From NCBI RefSeq assembly GCF_000178975.2, contig NC_015065.1, positions 1 through 64,000 on the forward strand: a stretch of 64,000 bases of DNA. Direction: 5' to 3'. Origin of the DNA: Granulicella tundricola MP5ACTX9 (GTDB lineage: Bacteria; Acidobacteriota; Terriglobia; Terriglobales; Acidobacteriaceae). Below the pieces are notes generated by a model. The model saw nothing but the letters and a program-made list of their open reading frames with translations. It was not told where the DNA came from and made no database searches. Made by a program: the position numbers and the translations under genes. Below, one piece after another: positions 53,001 through 60,639 of this stretch (position 1 is the stretch's first letter; each line of letters opens with the position of its first letter).

Positions 53001-53504
53001 GACGACTTGATTGAGCACGGAGGTGGAGGTGTTGACTTGAACGGCGTTCGATTCGACGGAGACGGTTTGGGCTTCACCGCCGATGGTGAGTGGGGCGCTG
53101 ATGGTGAGGCTCTGATCCGCGAGCAACGTGACGTTGTTCTGCTTATAGGAGCTGAACCCCGGCGCCTCAATGGTGACGGTGTAGACCGAAGGATCGAGCG
53201 AGGGGATGACGTAGTAGCCCTGGTCATTGGCCTTGACCTCACGGGTCAGCTTCGTGCCTTCGTTGACGACCTTGATGTTGGCGTTTGGGATGACTGCGCC
53301 GGTGCTGTCCGTGATGGTTCCGACGATCGTTCCGAAGCCCTGAGCGGAAGCTCTGCCTGAGATGAATAGCGTCGCGATGATGGCGAGCGCGAAGAGAAGC
53401 CTGTAGCCCTTGGACTTTGCGGGCTGTGGAAGGGAGTTGAGAAGTGATGTCGAGAGCTGGCTGGGGTGCGAGGTCTGACGTGATGAAAAAGCGGCAGGTT
53501 TCAT
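50097..53504 (-). CDS. Oar-like TonB-dependent outer-membrane receptor
   Basis: The start is the ATG at 53504 (GGATCCACC before it), giving 1135 residues. A GTG at 53591 lies inside the promoter and is rejected. The protein has a long N-region and signal helix (LLFALAIIATLFISGRASAQ), a carboxypeptidase-regulatory domain (FGTIVGTITDSTGAVIPNANI), a plug (SYNLDGVSNNDTYTNVNMPF, AVINAITKSGNNGFHG) and a full barrel ending RIGQLALKLNF. It is co-transcribed with the GH27 gene downstream. The promoter holds a GntR-type palindrome shared with the glycerate-kinase/regulator gap, so its ligand is probably a glycerate-containing alpha-galactoside. Confidence 0.93.
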   Translation of the reverse strand: MKPAAFSSRQTSHPSQLSTSLLNSLPQPAKSKGYRLLFALAIIATLFISGRASAQGFGTIVGTITDSTGAVIPNANIKVVNEGTKLTREVKANDQGYYVIPSLDPSVYTVTIEAPGFSSYKQNNVTLLADQSLTISAPLTIGGEAQTVSVESNAVQVNTSTSVLNQVVEQKRIVDLPLNGRNAVSLALLVPGATVGSNSGIDQGITKTFPSAITLSFNGSRSNQSSYNLDGVSNNDTYTNVNMPFPFPDALQEFSVQTANYSTRYGGSAGAVINAITKSGNNGFHGDAFEFVRNAVFNARNYFATTRDQLKRNQFGGTIGGPIMIPHLYDGRDKTFFFFGYQQTEVRNIVNGNQAFVPTAAELNGDFSAYLSATNPANPLGKAYQLVNPITKAPYVNNQIPVASFDKSAVALTKYLPLAGADQSGRVLYGLPSKQSFHEYMGRIDHSIGSKDRISARYYLNKFNNGSFLDQTNYLSEVSPTQSYAHNAIVSDTHIFTPNILNDLRLSYTRVTTNTGPPAGSVNYNDLGVNIYQPAGTKFLGQVTVTGYFGTTGTNLPLKIYRDNYNLADDFTVIHGRHSIVFGVAAVRGTVLLRDAFQAAGNFGFTADSTNNALAGFLLGNVRTFVQAAGETKDNRDHPIAVYAQDDFHATRRLTLNMGLRWEPYLPWVETKGRVEQFRPDNYAAGIRSTVFPNAPAGLIFPGDAGMPYNGVNPSWNVFAPRFGFAYDVFGNGKTAIRGAIGSFHDSQQVGIGNNRFVDVTPFSPTVSLTTPAGPFSNPYLGITNPFPASPVPSANTAFTAPVLVVTYNPANNSKLFVPTTYDFNLTVEQQLKGGFLGRISYVGSLARHVYESVELNPAIYTPGSTLGTDARRGYKGFGSIAEVNDDAVSNYNGVQLSIQRRFEHLTVLANYTFSKSLDDIPYLQSNTNASASNNSALPYGTINRHAFDYGSSDFDRRHIGVLSYVYDLPGASLHNALLKEAIGGWQTTGILRLQSGTPFTVIAGSDRSQTGLNSDRATVVPGVPQYSKTGCTIASACVGYLNQAAFAIPALGSAGNLGKNSLFGPGAINWDVGLLKNIPLGSDRFRLQFHAEFFNVINKTNLNNPVASIATAGFGTVTSSTDPRIGQLALKLNF

Positions 53505-53580
53505 GGTGGATCCTTTCGTCGCGACAGGAGGAGGGGCCAACGTTGACGGCTGCCTGAGGACCTGAGGAGTGAACGGGAGG

Positions 53581-53610
53581 ATATTAGTCACATGGTCTGA
53601 CCATCGTCAA
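53581..53610 (-). promoter_or_regulatory. Receptor promoter with GntR-type operator in the spacer
   Basis: On the minus strand a -35 TTGACG (complement of 53605-53610), an 18-bp spacer and a -10 TAATAT (complement of 53581-53586) form a good promoter. The palindrome ATGGTCTGACCAT (53592-53604) fills the spacer, where a bound repressor would block RNA polymerase. The ATGGTC/GACCAT arms match the TNGT-N3-ACNA style of FadR/FCD regulators. The same site recurs at 55264-55276 beside the GntR gene. Confidence 0.75.
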
Positions 53611-53751
53611 GTGACCCGGAGAATCTTTTTTGGGGACTGGACCACTCCCATTGATAGCGCCTAGCCTGCTGCAGGCGCGAATAGACGCAATCCTTGCTCC
53701 CTCAATTGCGTGGGGTTCTGGCCTGTCTTACGTGTTGCTTGAATCTGGGTC

Positions 53752-55155
53752 TTAGTCGGTGGAATCGGCGAGGAGGATACGGAGGTCGCGAAGATTATTT
53801 CCGGTTGGGCCGGTGAAGACGGTCGCTCCAAGACGATTGAGCAGGCGGAAAGAGTCAAAGCTCTGGAGGGCTTGCAGGGCCTCATCTGGAACCCCGTCGA
53901 GGGTCGACGCATCGACGACAGCTCCGGCTGCGACACTGTTTCCGTCTATCCCATCTGAGCCGGCGGAGAGGATTGTGATGCGCTCGTCTGATTTGAGGCG
54001 TGAGGCGCAATAGAGGGTGAAGTGTAGATTGCGCCCACCCATTCCAGGGGCTTCCGAGCCTTGACTGCTCCCTAATCCTGCCGGAGAAGTCGGTATCTGG
54101 ACCGTGACCTCCCCGGCGGAGAGGAGGCAGACGCGACCGTGCTGCAACTGCAAGGTCCGGATGCGATTGAGGAGATAGTACGCGGCGTCGCGATAGTCCC
54201 AGTCATCGCAGGTGTTGTCGATGAATGTTGTGAAACCAAGGTATTCTGCGTGTCGGCGAGCTGCACCTTCCAGATCCTCTGACGAGAGTAGGAGGAAGAT
54301 ATTTTCCTGAAAGTCACCGGGTTTTGGAGTTTCCGGTAGCTGAGAGGATGCAAAGAAGCTCTGCACGGAGGGGGCGAATTGGCTGGGTAAGCTGAACTTC
54401 TGCAGGATTTTCCGGCAATCTTCGATGGTCGTTGAGTCTGCAAGAGTCGGGCCAGAGGAAAGAGCGTCCAGTTGGCCGGCTGGGACATCCGAGAGAAGCA
54501 GTGAAAGATGACGCATCTTGCCTGCGGCCAAGGCAAGACGACCTCCCTTAACTGCGGAGAAGTGCTTCCGGATGCAGTTGATTTCAGAGATGGAAGCGCC
54601 GCTGCCGACTAGTGCCTGGTGGAAGCTTATGGTGTCGTCAAGCGAGATGTCAGGGTCCAGGGGCAGTTCCATCATTGCGGATGCACCTCCGCTGATCAGG
54701 AAGAAGCAGAAGGTCTGTCCGTGATCCTTGCTTGCCGCGGAAGCTAGGAGGTCGAGTGCAGTCTGGGCTCCTGTGAATGATTCACGGTTTGGCGAAGGGT
54801 GTCCGCCGGTGAAGTAAGAAAAGCCTGGCTTTGGCTGCAGCGCGGCAGAGGGCGCGATGACGACGCCACCCAGAGTGCATCCTGCGGGTATTGGACAAAT
54901 TGGCAGGAACGCATCCAGCATTGCAAGGGCTGCTTTGCCGATTGCGACGATCAGGATTTTTGTGATGTGGGTCAGGTCGAATGCGAGCGTGCCCTTGAGA
55001 TGGAGGGCGCAGATGCCGTGCGTCATCTCTCCGCGGAGTTTCAAGGAAAATGCCTGCTGCACCGAGCAGTCTTCAAGCGCTGTCGAAAAGATTTGTCGCG
55101 CGTTTGTGCTGAGAGTGTTCTTCACGAGGCGTTGGCGTAGGAGTTGCGGGTACAT
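53752..55155 (-). CDS. Type-2 (MOFRL) glycerate kinase
   Basis: The 467-residue cytoplasmic enzyme of the GckA/TtuD family phosphorylates D-glycerate, giving 2-phosphoglycerate. The N-terminal domain shows ILIVAIGKAALAM, VIAPSAA, the TGGHPSPN motif and FFLISGGASAMMELP. The C-terminal MOFRL domain shows CLLSAGEVTVQIP, GMGGRNLHFTLY and ILSAGSDGIDGNSVAAGAVVD. Family length is usually 420-450 residues. It is transcribed divergently from the GntR gene with an operator between them, and toward the receptor gene. That couples glycerate use to uptake of the galactoside. Confidence 0.94.
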   Translation of the reverse strand: MYPQLLRQRLVKNTLSTNARQIFSTALEDCSVQQAFSLKLRGEMTHGICALHLKGTLAFDLTHITKILIVAIGKAALAMLDAFLPICPIPAGCTLGGVVIAPSAALQPKPGFSYFTGGHPSPNRESFTGAQTALDLLASAASKDHGQTFCFFLISGGASAMMELPLDPDISLDDTISFHQALVGSGASISEINCIRKHFSAVKGGRLALAAGKMRHLSLLLSDVPAGQLDALSSGPTLADSTTIEDCRKILQKFSLPSQFAPSVQSFFASSQLPETPKPGDFQENIFLLLSSEDLEGAARRHAEYLGFTTFIDNTCDDWDYRDAAYYLLNRIRTLQLQHGRVCLLSAGEVTVQIPTSPAGLGSSQGSEAPGMGGRNLHFTLYCASRLKSDERITILSAGSDGIDGNSVAAGAVVDASTLDGVPDEALQALQSFDSFRLLNRLGATVFTGPTGNNLRDLRILLADSTD

Positions 55156-55203
55156 AAGTTTTTAGTCATCTTCAAAGAGAACTCAGTGGTTTTGAATGGT
55201 TAA

Positions 55204-55223
55204 AACATCGCTCTACCGATGTT
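55204..55223. promoter_or_regulatory. Perfect 7-bp inverted repeat in the kinase/regulator gap
   Basis: AACATCG (55204-55210) and CGATGTT (55217-55223) flank a 6-base centre, about 50 bp from the kinase start. It could be a second operator or, in the kinase leader RNA, a small hairpin. It does not match the ATGGT/ACCAT palindromes. Confidence 0.35.
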
Positions 55224-55246
55224 CTGGTAGTGCCTCCCGCATACAT

Positions 55247-55282
55247 TTGACCAAGAGTGTCATATGGTCATACCATTGTCAA
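55247..55282. promoter_or_regulatory. Divergent promoter region with GntR-type operator
   Basis: The palindrome ATGGTCATACCAT (55264-55276) is flanked on the kinase side by TTGACA (complement of 55277-55282), a perfect -35 in the same arrangement as at the receptor promoter. On the regulator side TTGACC (55247-55252) is a possible -35, with ATACCA inside the palindrome at -10 distance. One bound repressor would silence both the kinase and its own gene. Over 24 aligned bases toward the minus strand, this site and the receptor site agree at 20. Confidence 0.75.
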
Positions 55283-55322
55283 CGCGACAGGCAAAGCGTT
55301 GCATCCGGAGGGTGGGCCGAAG

Positions 55323-56105
55323 ATGAAGAGGCGCGAGGCAACTGCGGCTTTGACGCCGATGCAGGCAAAGATACGTCCCGTGACCAAGGTGTCGATCAGT
55401 GAGGACATTGCGCAGCAGATCATGGACCTGATCTCAAATGGGGATCTGAAGCCGGGACAACGGCTGCCGGCTGAGAGGGATCTCTGCAAAAATTTCAATG
55501 CTGGACGTTCTTCCCTGCGTGAAGCGTTGCGCTGTCTTTCGATCATGGGCGTATTAGATGCCCGGGTTGGCGAGGGTACGACGGTGGCGGTGGACGGCGT
55601 CAAGTTCATGGGCAAGATCGTCGAGTGGCGACTCATCACCGAGCGGCATGACATTGAAGATCTGCTTGAAGTGCGCATGGCCCTCGAGGGCATTGCGGTT
55701 GCGAAGGTGGCCAGCCTGGGACGCGAGGAAGATCTTCAGCGCTTGCAGAAGTCGATCAAAGAGATGCGAGGGGCGATCAAGGATGCGAAACGCTTCGCTG
55801 CTCTCGATTTGGCATTCCATGTGGCGATTGCCGGTATGTCTGAGAATTTTCTGCTTTCCGACCTGATCTCTATGATCAGAAGTCAGTTGGTTCGGGGTCT
55901 TTCCGCCGTGCTGCTTCTTCCAAACGCGGTGAAGCTATCGCTTGAAGAGCATGTGGCGATTTACGAGGCGATTAAAGCCAAGGATGCCGAAGGCGCGCGC
56001 GCGGCTATGCAGGGACACTTGCAGGCGGCGTTGGAACGCTATAACAAGTCGGTTGCCAGGCAGGAGCGGACGAAGAGTCCGCGATCCAACACAGCTCGCA
56101 CCTAA
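55323..56105 (+). CDS. GntR-family (FadR/FCD) transcriptional regulator
   Basis: About 260 residues from the ATG at 55323. A GTG at 55257 lies upstream of the operator and is rejected. The winged helix-turn-helix is clear: IAQQIMDLISNGDLKPGQRLPAERDLCKNF, then SSLREALRCLSIMGVL. The C-terminal FCD domain shows DIEDLLEVRMALEGIAV, FAALDLAFHVAIAGMSEN (with the metal-binding Asp and His) and LEEHVAIYEAIKAKDAEGARAAMQGHL. FCD regulators bind small organic acids, so glycerate or a phosphorylated derivative is a likely inducer. The MFS gene begins 8 bp later. Confidence 0.94.
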   Translation: MKRREATAALTPMQAKIRPVTKVSISEDIAQQIMDLISNGDLKPGQRLPAERDLCKNFNAGRSSLREALRCLSIMGVLDARVGEGTTVAVDGVKFMGKIVEWRLITERHDIEDLLEVRMALEGIAVAKVASLGREEDLQRLQKSIKEMRGAIKDAKRFAALDLAFHVAIAGMSENFLLSDLISMIRSQLVRGLSAVLLLPNAVKLSLEEHVAIYEAIKAKDAEGARAAMQGHLQAALERYNKSVARQERTKSPRSNTART

Positions 56106-56113
56106 GGATTCCA

Positions 56114-57433
56114 ATGGTAGTGTCACGCGTGTGCGGCACGGAGCAGAACCCACTTGCCGGGTCGGAGGCTGGGATGAAAGCGCTGTATCGGCGAGTTACG
56201 TTGCGTGTAATTCCGCTGCTGATCGTGCTTTATTTCACGGCGTTTCTCGATCGGGTGAACGTCAGTTTCGCTTCGATCACGATGAATCGTGATCTTGGTA
56301 TTGGAGAGAGTGCTTTCGGCCTGGCGGCGGGTGTGTTTTTTATCGGCTATCTGGTTTTTTCTCTGCCGAGCAATCTGATGCTGGAACGTTTCGGGGCGCG
56401 GCGTTGGATCGGGATCATTATGGTTGCCCTGGGTCTCTTATCTTGCGCGACGGCTTTCATTCACACTGCATCGACTTACATCGTGCTGCGTTTCATGATC
56501 GGCGCGGCGGAGGCGGGGTTCTTTCCGGGAGTGATCCTCTATCTGACCCTGTGGCTTCCAGCTTCAGTGCGGGCGAGTCTTATGGCGCTTTTTACCTTGT
56601 CCATTCCTTTGTCCAACGTGATTGGAGCGCCACTTTCAGCCGCGATTCTTTCGCTCAATGGAAGGGGCGGGCTGCAGGGTTGGCAATGGCTGTTTTTGAT
56701 GGAGGGATGTCCTGCTATCGTTCTTGGCTGCGCCGTGCCCTTCCTTTTAGCAGCCAGGCCGCAGGAGGTTTCATGGCTTACGACGGATGAGTCACGGGCG
56801 TTGGGAGATGCGATTGCGCGTGAGGAGACGCTTGCTCCATCCGGCGATGGAGTGACGTTCAGCTTCGGTCAATGGTTTGCGTTGTTCCGTTCCGGACTCA
56901 TCTACTTCTTTCTGATGGTTGGGCTCTATGAACTCAGCTTCTGGATTCCTCGCATCCTTCATGATCGGGGCGTTCCTGCGGCGGAGCTGGGGTGGAAGAC
57001 GGCGATTCCCTTTGCGGTTGGTGGTCTTGGGATGGTTCTCTGGAGCCGGTTTTCAGATCGAAGCGGCAGGGGCCAGATGCAGTTGGCGTTCGCTTTTATC
57101 GTTGGGGCATCCGGTCTTGTTCTTGCGGGAGTTGGAACTGGGTGGCTCCCTGCCGTTGCGGGTCTGTCCATCACCTCTATTGGTGTGTTGGCTGGGATGC
57201 CGATCTTCTGGGCTTGGGTGACAGCCGGCATGGGTGCGGAACGCGCGTTCGCGATTGCAGGGATCAACTCTATCGGGAATATCGGGGGCTTTCTTGGGCC
57301 TTACCTGACGGGCATGATTTTGGAGCATACCCATAGCTTTCGGCCGGGTATGTGGCTGACGGCCGCCTGCCTTCTATGCGGCGCCGGACTTACTTCTGTG
57401 ACCTCGAAGCGCCCGGGACATCTGGCGGTTTGA
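56114..57433 (+). CDS. MFS transporter, anion:cation symporter (tartrate/galactonate-like) type
   Basis: The 439-residue twelve-helix carrier has the ACS signature FTAFLDRVNVSFASITM and motif A YLVFSLPSNLMLERFGARRWIG. AAGGA precedes the ATG at 56114. A second ATG at 56174 with GGAGG at 56164-56168 gives a protein 20 residues shorter and is equally plausible. Relatives import tartrate, glucarate and galactonate, and one such carrier is often encoded with a TtuD-type glycerate kinase. In operon with the GntR gene, it should import glycerate or its precursor from the periplasm. Confidence 0.9.
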   Translation: MVVSRVCGTEQNPLAGSEAGMKALYRRVTLRVIPLLIVLYFTAFLDRVNVSFASITMNRDLGIGESAFGLAAGVFFIGYLVFSLPSNLMLERFGARRWIGIIMVALGLLSCATAFIHTASTYIVLRFMIGAAEAGFFPGVILYLTLWLPASVRASLMALFTLSIPLSNVIGAPLSAAILSLNGRGGLQGWQWLFLMEGCPAIVLGCAVPFLLAARPQEVSWLTTDESRALGDAIAREETLAPSGDGVTFSFGQWFALFRSGLIYFFLMVGLYELSFWIPRILHDRGVPAAELGWKTAIPFAVGGLGMVLWSRFSDRSGRGQMQLAFAFIVGASGLVLAGVGTGWLPAVAGLSITSIGVLAGMPIFWAWVTAGMGAERAFAIAGINSIGNIGGFLGPYLTGMILEHTHSFRPGMWLTAACLLCGAGLTSVTSKRPGHLAV

Positions 57434-57597
57434 TTTGGGGCGACCTGCCTAAACTCCATCATTGTTGTGCCGGGTGCGGACGCGTCGTTGCGCCCGGGGT
57501 AATGCGGAGGCTTGTGGGGCGGAGTTGAGCGATGCCTGAGCCGTGAGGTGCGCGTTTTACGAGCTTCCACTCGCTTCCTGCAACCGATACGCTAGGG
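57434..57597. other. Convergent intergenic region, no gene seen
   Basis: The 164 bases between the MFS and DUF1906-protein stops hold a GC-rich imperfect hairpin (CCGGGTGCG pairing with CGCCCGG) near 57472-57500 without a T-run. I see no coding or RNA gene here. Confidence 0.3.
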
Positions 57598-60555
57598 CTA
57601 CTTGCTGGTGATGGTCAGTGCGATGGGCAGGGAGGTGACGCCGGTCGCGCTGGTGATGGTGACGTTGATGGTGCCGCTGAAGGGAACGCCTGGGGGGACG
57701 GTGGAGTACGGAGCCGGGTTACCGGGGGTGCAGCCGGTGAGGAACTGCGATGCCCCAAGAGCCAGGACGCAGATGCTCAGAAGGATAAAACGCCGAAGCT
57801 TCTGTGCCGATTGACGGATGAAGCAAAACGGGAGGAACAGCGCGGGAAAGAGCAGGCCGGCCATGACGAGCTTTGTGGGCTCAGCGATGGAGGCTGTGAA
57901 GACAGGGATGGTCGTGATGGTCAGGGTCGAGGTGAGTTTGGCTCCATCCCCGGCTGCGGTGAGGGTGGTGGGGCTGAAGGTGCAGGTGGCGGAGGTGGGG
58001 AGTCCGGAGCAGGCGAGCGGGCTGAAGGTGCCGGTGTAGCCGACCTGGGGGCTGATGGTGAGGGTGTCGGTTGCGCTCTGGCCGCCGACGATGGCGAGTG
58101 TGGTGGTCGAGAGCGCGGCGGCGAAGGTGGGTGCCGGATTGAAGGTTGCGGTGACTGTGGATGCGGCGGTTCCGGTGGTGACGCTGCAGGTCGTGCCTGA
58201 GGTGCTGGTGCAACCGGCCCAGTTGCCAAAGAGGGAGCCCGTGCCCGGGGTCACGGTGAGGGTTACGGAGGTGCCGGCGATGTACGAGGCCGAGCATGTG
58301 GTTCCGCAGGAGATGAAATTATCGCTGCTTTTGACGGTGCCCGTGCCGGTACCTGCCTTGGCTACGGTGAGGGCGAAGGTGGGGGCGGCGTTGAAGGTTG
58401 CAGTGACTGTTATGGCAGCGGTTGTGGCGACTGTGCAAGTGGTGCCGGAGACAGAGGTGCAGCCAGACCAACTGGCGAAGACGGAGTTGGTGGCGGGTGT
58501 GGCCGTGAGCGTCACTGTATCGGTGGGGGCGAAGCTGGCGGTGGCGGAGGTGCAGCCGGTTCCGCAGGAGATGGCGGTATCGATGCTGGTGTCGAGCGAG
58601 TTGTTGATGGTGGCGGTGGCGATGGTGCCGCAGCCTGCCCCAGTCTTTTTGGCGGTGAGGACGACGTTGGTGGCGACTTCAAAGGCTGCGTCTGTGTAGT
58701 CCTCATCGATGTTCAGGGTGAGGCCTCCGTAGGTGCTGTTGAAGGAGCTGGAGGTCTGGCGGGAGCGGTGGTGGTTGAGCCAGTAGTTGGCGGGTAGATC
58801 GATGGTGGTGGGGTAGACGGTATTGCAGGTGGTGCCGCAAGTGACGCCGCTGCTGAAGAAGTAAGTGAACCAGATGGTGTCGATGGCAGGCGTGACCGTG
58901 GTGGCGGTCCAGGTGTCGAACTCATTGTGGCCGCTGTAGACGGCGGCGAGATAGCCTTTGGCGTGGAGCTCTGAATCCCATCCCTGGATGAAAGCCTGGG
59001 TGGTCGCGACGTTGGCGGCGACTGTGTAGGAGTACGCCTCCATGTCGTACGCGATGGTGGAGCCCTGGTTCATGCCGAGCGAGATCATCTGGGCTACGGC
59101 CGAGTCCGCCTCCGCTACTCCCTGAGCGGTTGCGGTGGCGGGGGTGGTGCTGATGCTATAGGTGAAGGTTCCGCCGGGTGCCTGCGGTCCGACCCAGATG
59201 GGAACGATCTCCCAGCCTTGCGTGAGGACGCTTGAGACGTAAGCGGGAGTGAGGTTGGAGAGGCCACTGGCGCAGGCGAACTCATTGCCGCCGATATAGG
59301 TTCCAACGGTCTTGTATGGGCTGCCGGTCCACCAGGTTTGAAGCTGCGCGACGGTGGGGAGGGTGCAGGCGTCGAAGCCGAGGACGCCGGTGACGGGGAA
59401 CGATGAGGCGGGGGTTGGCGCGGCGGCGCTTGATGAGATCTTCTTTGGAACGTTGGTCTGCTGGGTGGACTCCAGTTCAAGGCCGGGGATGCGGCCGAGC
59501 GAGAGGAAGGTGTGGCCGCCATCCTGCGTGGCCATGAGGGACCTGGATTGAGTGCAGACGCCGGTCTGCGGGATGCATGTGCCGGCGGAGAAGAGAACCC
59601 AACCGTTTGCCTCCGTGCTGAAGCTGGAATGCAGGGGCGTGAGGGTGGCTGGCGTGGAGGTGAGACCGGTTTGCTTCGAAAGGGCGATGGTTGGGAGGCT
59701 TTGCGAGAGAGGCGCGAGTGTTGCGAAGGTTGTGGAGGCGGGCAGGACGGTGGGCTGCCATGTGGCTCCGGCGTCCGTAGTGTCGTAGCGGATGACGGTG
59801 GTGCCGGTATCGCCGAGGTAGGTGCGGAGGAGAGAACCGTGAGCGGCATCCGTGAAGATGGGCAGGGTGATGGTGCTATTGGTGTGGGCTAAGGCGGCTG
59901 AGGGCTTGGGCAGATTGGAGGCGTGCCAGGTTTGTCCTGCGTCCGCGGTGGCGAAGAGTTCGTCGCCGTTGGGCCCGGGGCCGGTCCAGCCGTGGGTGGT
60001 GTCCGTGAAGAGGAGGTCTGCGCCTACGGGTGGGTTGGGAGTGGGGGTCCAGTGGAGGCCGCCGTCTGTGGTGTGGAGCAGGAGGCCGCGGCGGAAGGCG
60101 GAGCTGGATTGGATCGAAAGCGAGATCCAACCGTTGCGGCTGTCTGCGAAGAATGGATGAGAGATGCCGTTGAAGACTGAGGCCTCCGTGAAGGGGGAGG
60201 CGATGGAGGAGTAAGACCAGTGAGCGCCCTTGTCTGGTGTGTGGGCGATGGTGAGGGCGGTTCCGTCAGCGGCGGATTCTACGGTCCAACCTTCGCCCTG
60301 CTGCGAGAAAAAGGCTCCGCTGACGAGAGGTGCGTTGGGCTGGGTTAGCGTGATTTCAGACCACTCGGCACCGAGAGAGTCTGTCCAGAAGAGGCGGTTA
60401 TCGGCGAGCAGCCAACCAGATCGCGGGGCTACGAGCTTCAGGGCCTGGATCGTGTCCGCGGACGCGGTCTGGGCGAGAGCAGGCTGGAAAACAGCGAGAG
60501 ACGACAGGGCAGCGACAAGGACCTGGAGCAGCTTTACGTGAGCAGGCTTTTGCAT
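57598..60555 (-). CDS. Giant exported protein: BNR/YCF48-like propeller, DUF1906 glycoside-hydrolase-like domain, beta repeats and membrane hairpin
   Basis: The 985-residue protein has a Sec signal (1-28, ALAQT). Residues about 35-370 form a photosystem-stability/BNR-type propeller (GLHWTPTPNPP, TADAGQTWHA, TQDGGHTFLSL). About 390-625 is a DUF1906 (Rv2525c-like) barrel with VLGFDACTLPT, YIGGNEFACAS, IAYDMEAYSY and AAVYSGHNEFDTW. It may act on cell-wall glycans, but catalysis is not established for the family. Three Cys-rich beta repeats follow (GCGTIATATI, CGTGC or CGTTC, FASWSGCTS or FGNWAGCTS). A Cys-pair Ig domain (ACSGLPTSATCTFSP) precedes a helix, a basic loop, a second helix ending at C942 (LTGCTPG) and a short beta tail, resembling the anchor of the S53 peptidase at 12643-17127. 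Confidence 0.88.
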   Translation of the reverse strand: MQKPAHVKLLQVLVAALSSLAVFQPALAQTASADTIQALKLVAPRSGWLLADNRLFWTDSLGAEWSEITLTQPNAPLVSGAFFSQQGEGWTVESAADGTALTIAHTPDKGAHWSYSSIASPFTEASVFNGISHPFFADSRNGWISLSIQSSSAFRRGLLLHTTDGGLHWTPTPNPPVGADLLFTDTTHGWTGPGPNGDELFATADAGQTWHASNLPKPSAALAHTNSTITLPIFTDAAHGSLLRTYLGDTGTTVIRYDTTDAGATWQPTVLPASTTFATLAPLSQSLPTIALSKQTGLTSTPATLTPLHSSFSTEANGWVLFSAGTCIPQTGVCTQSRSLMATQDGGHTFLSLGRIPGLELESTQQTNVPKKISSSAAAPTPASSFPVTGVLGFDACTLPTVAQLQTWWTGSPYKTVGTYIGGNEFACASGLSNLTPAYVSSVLTQGWEIVPIWVGPQAPGGTFTYSISTTPATATAQGVAEADSAVAQMISLGMNQGSTIAYDMEAYSYTVAANVATTQAFIQGWDSELHAKGYLAAVYSGHNEFDTWTATTVTPAIDTIWFTYFFSSGVTCGTTCNTVYPTTIDLPANYWLNHHRSRQTSSSFNSTYGGLTLNIDEDYTDAAFEVATNVVLTAKKTGAGCGTIATATINNSLDTSIDTAISCGTGCTSATASFAPTDTVTLTATPATNSVFASWSGCTSVSGTTCTVATTAAITVTATFNAAPTFALTVAKAGTGTGTVKSSDNFISCGTTCSASYIAGTSVTLTVTPGTGSLFGNWAGCTSTSGTTCSVTTGTAASTVTATFNPAPTFAAALSTTTLAIVGGQSATDTLTISPQVGYTGTFSPLACSGLPTSATCTFSPTTLTAAGDGAKLTSTLTITTIPVFTASIAEPTKLVMAGLLFPALFLPFCFIRQSAQKLRRFILLSICVLALGASQFLTGCTPGNPAPYSTVPPGVPFSGTINVTITSATGVTSLPIALTITSK

Positions 60556-60639
60556 CTTGGGTCTCCGTTACGGGTAACGACTGTTTTCATTTCAGCGATT
60601 GCAGGTAAGAAACAGAAGCGCGTACTAAGCGTAGGCAGA

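Noticed and set aside
53505..53591. N-terminal extension of the receptor from a GTG at 53591
   Set aside because: It would start inside the -10/operator region. The ATG at 53504 gives a normal N-region and signal helix.
54820..55140. Small plus-strand frames opposite the glycerate kinase N-terminus
   Set aside because: They are antisense to the conserved kinase domain and show no domain or ribosome site.
57472..57500. Intrinsic terminator between convergent genes
   Set aside because: A GC-rich hairpin is present, but the stem is imperfect and no T-run follows on either strand.
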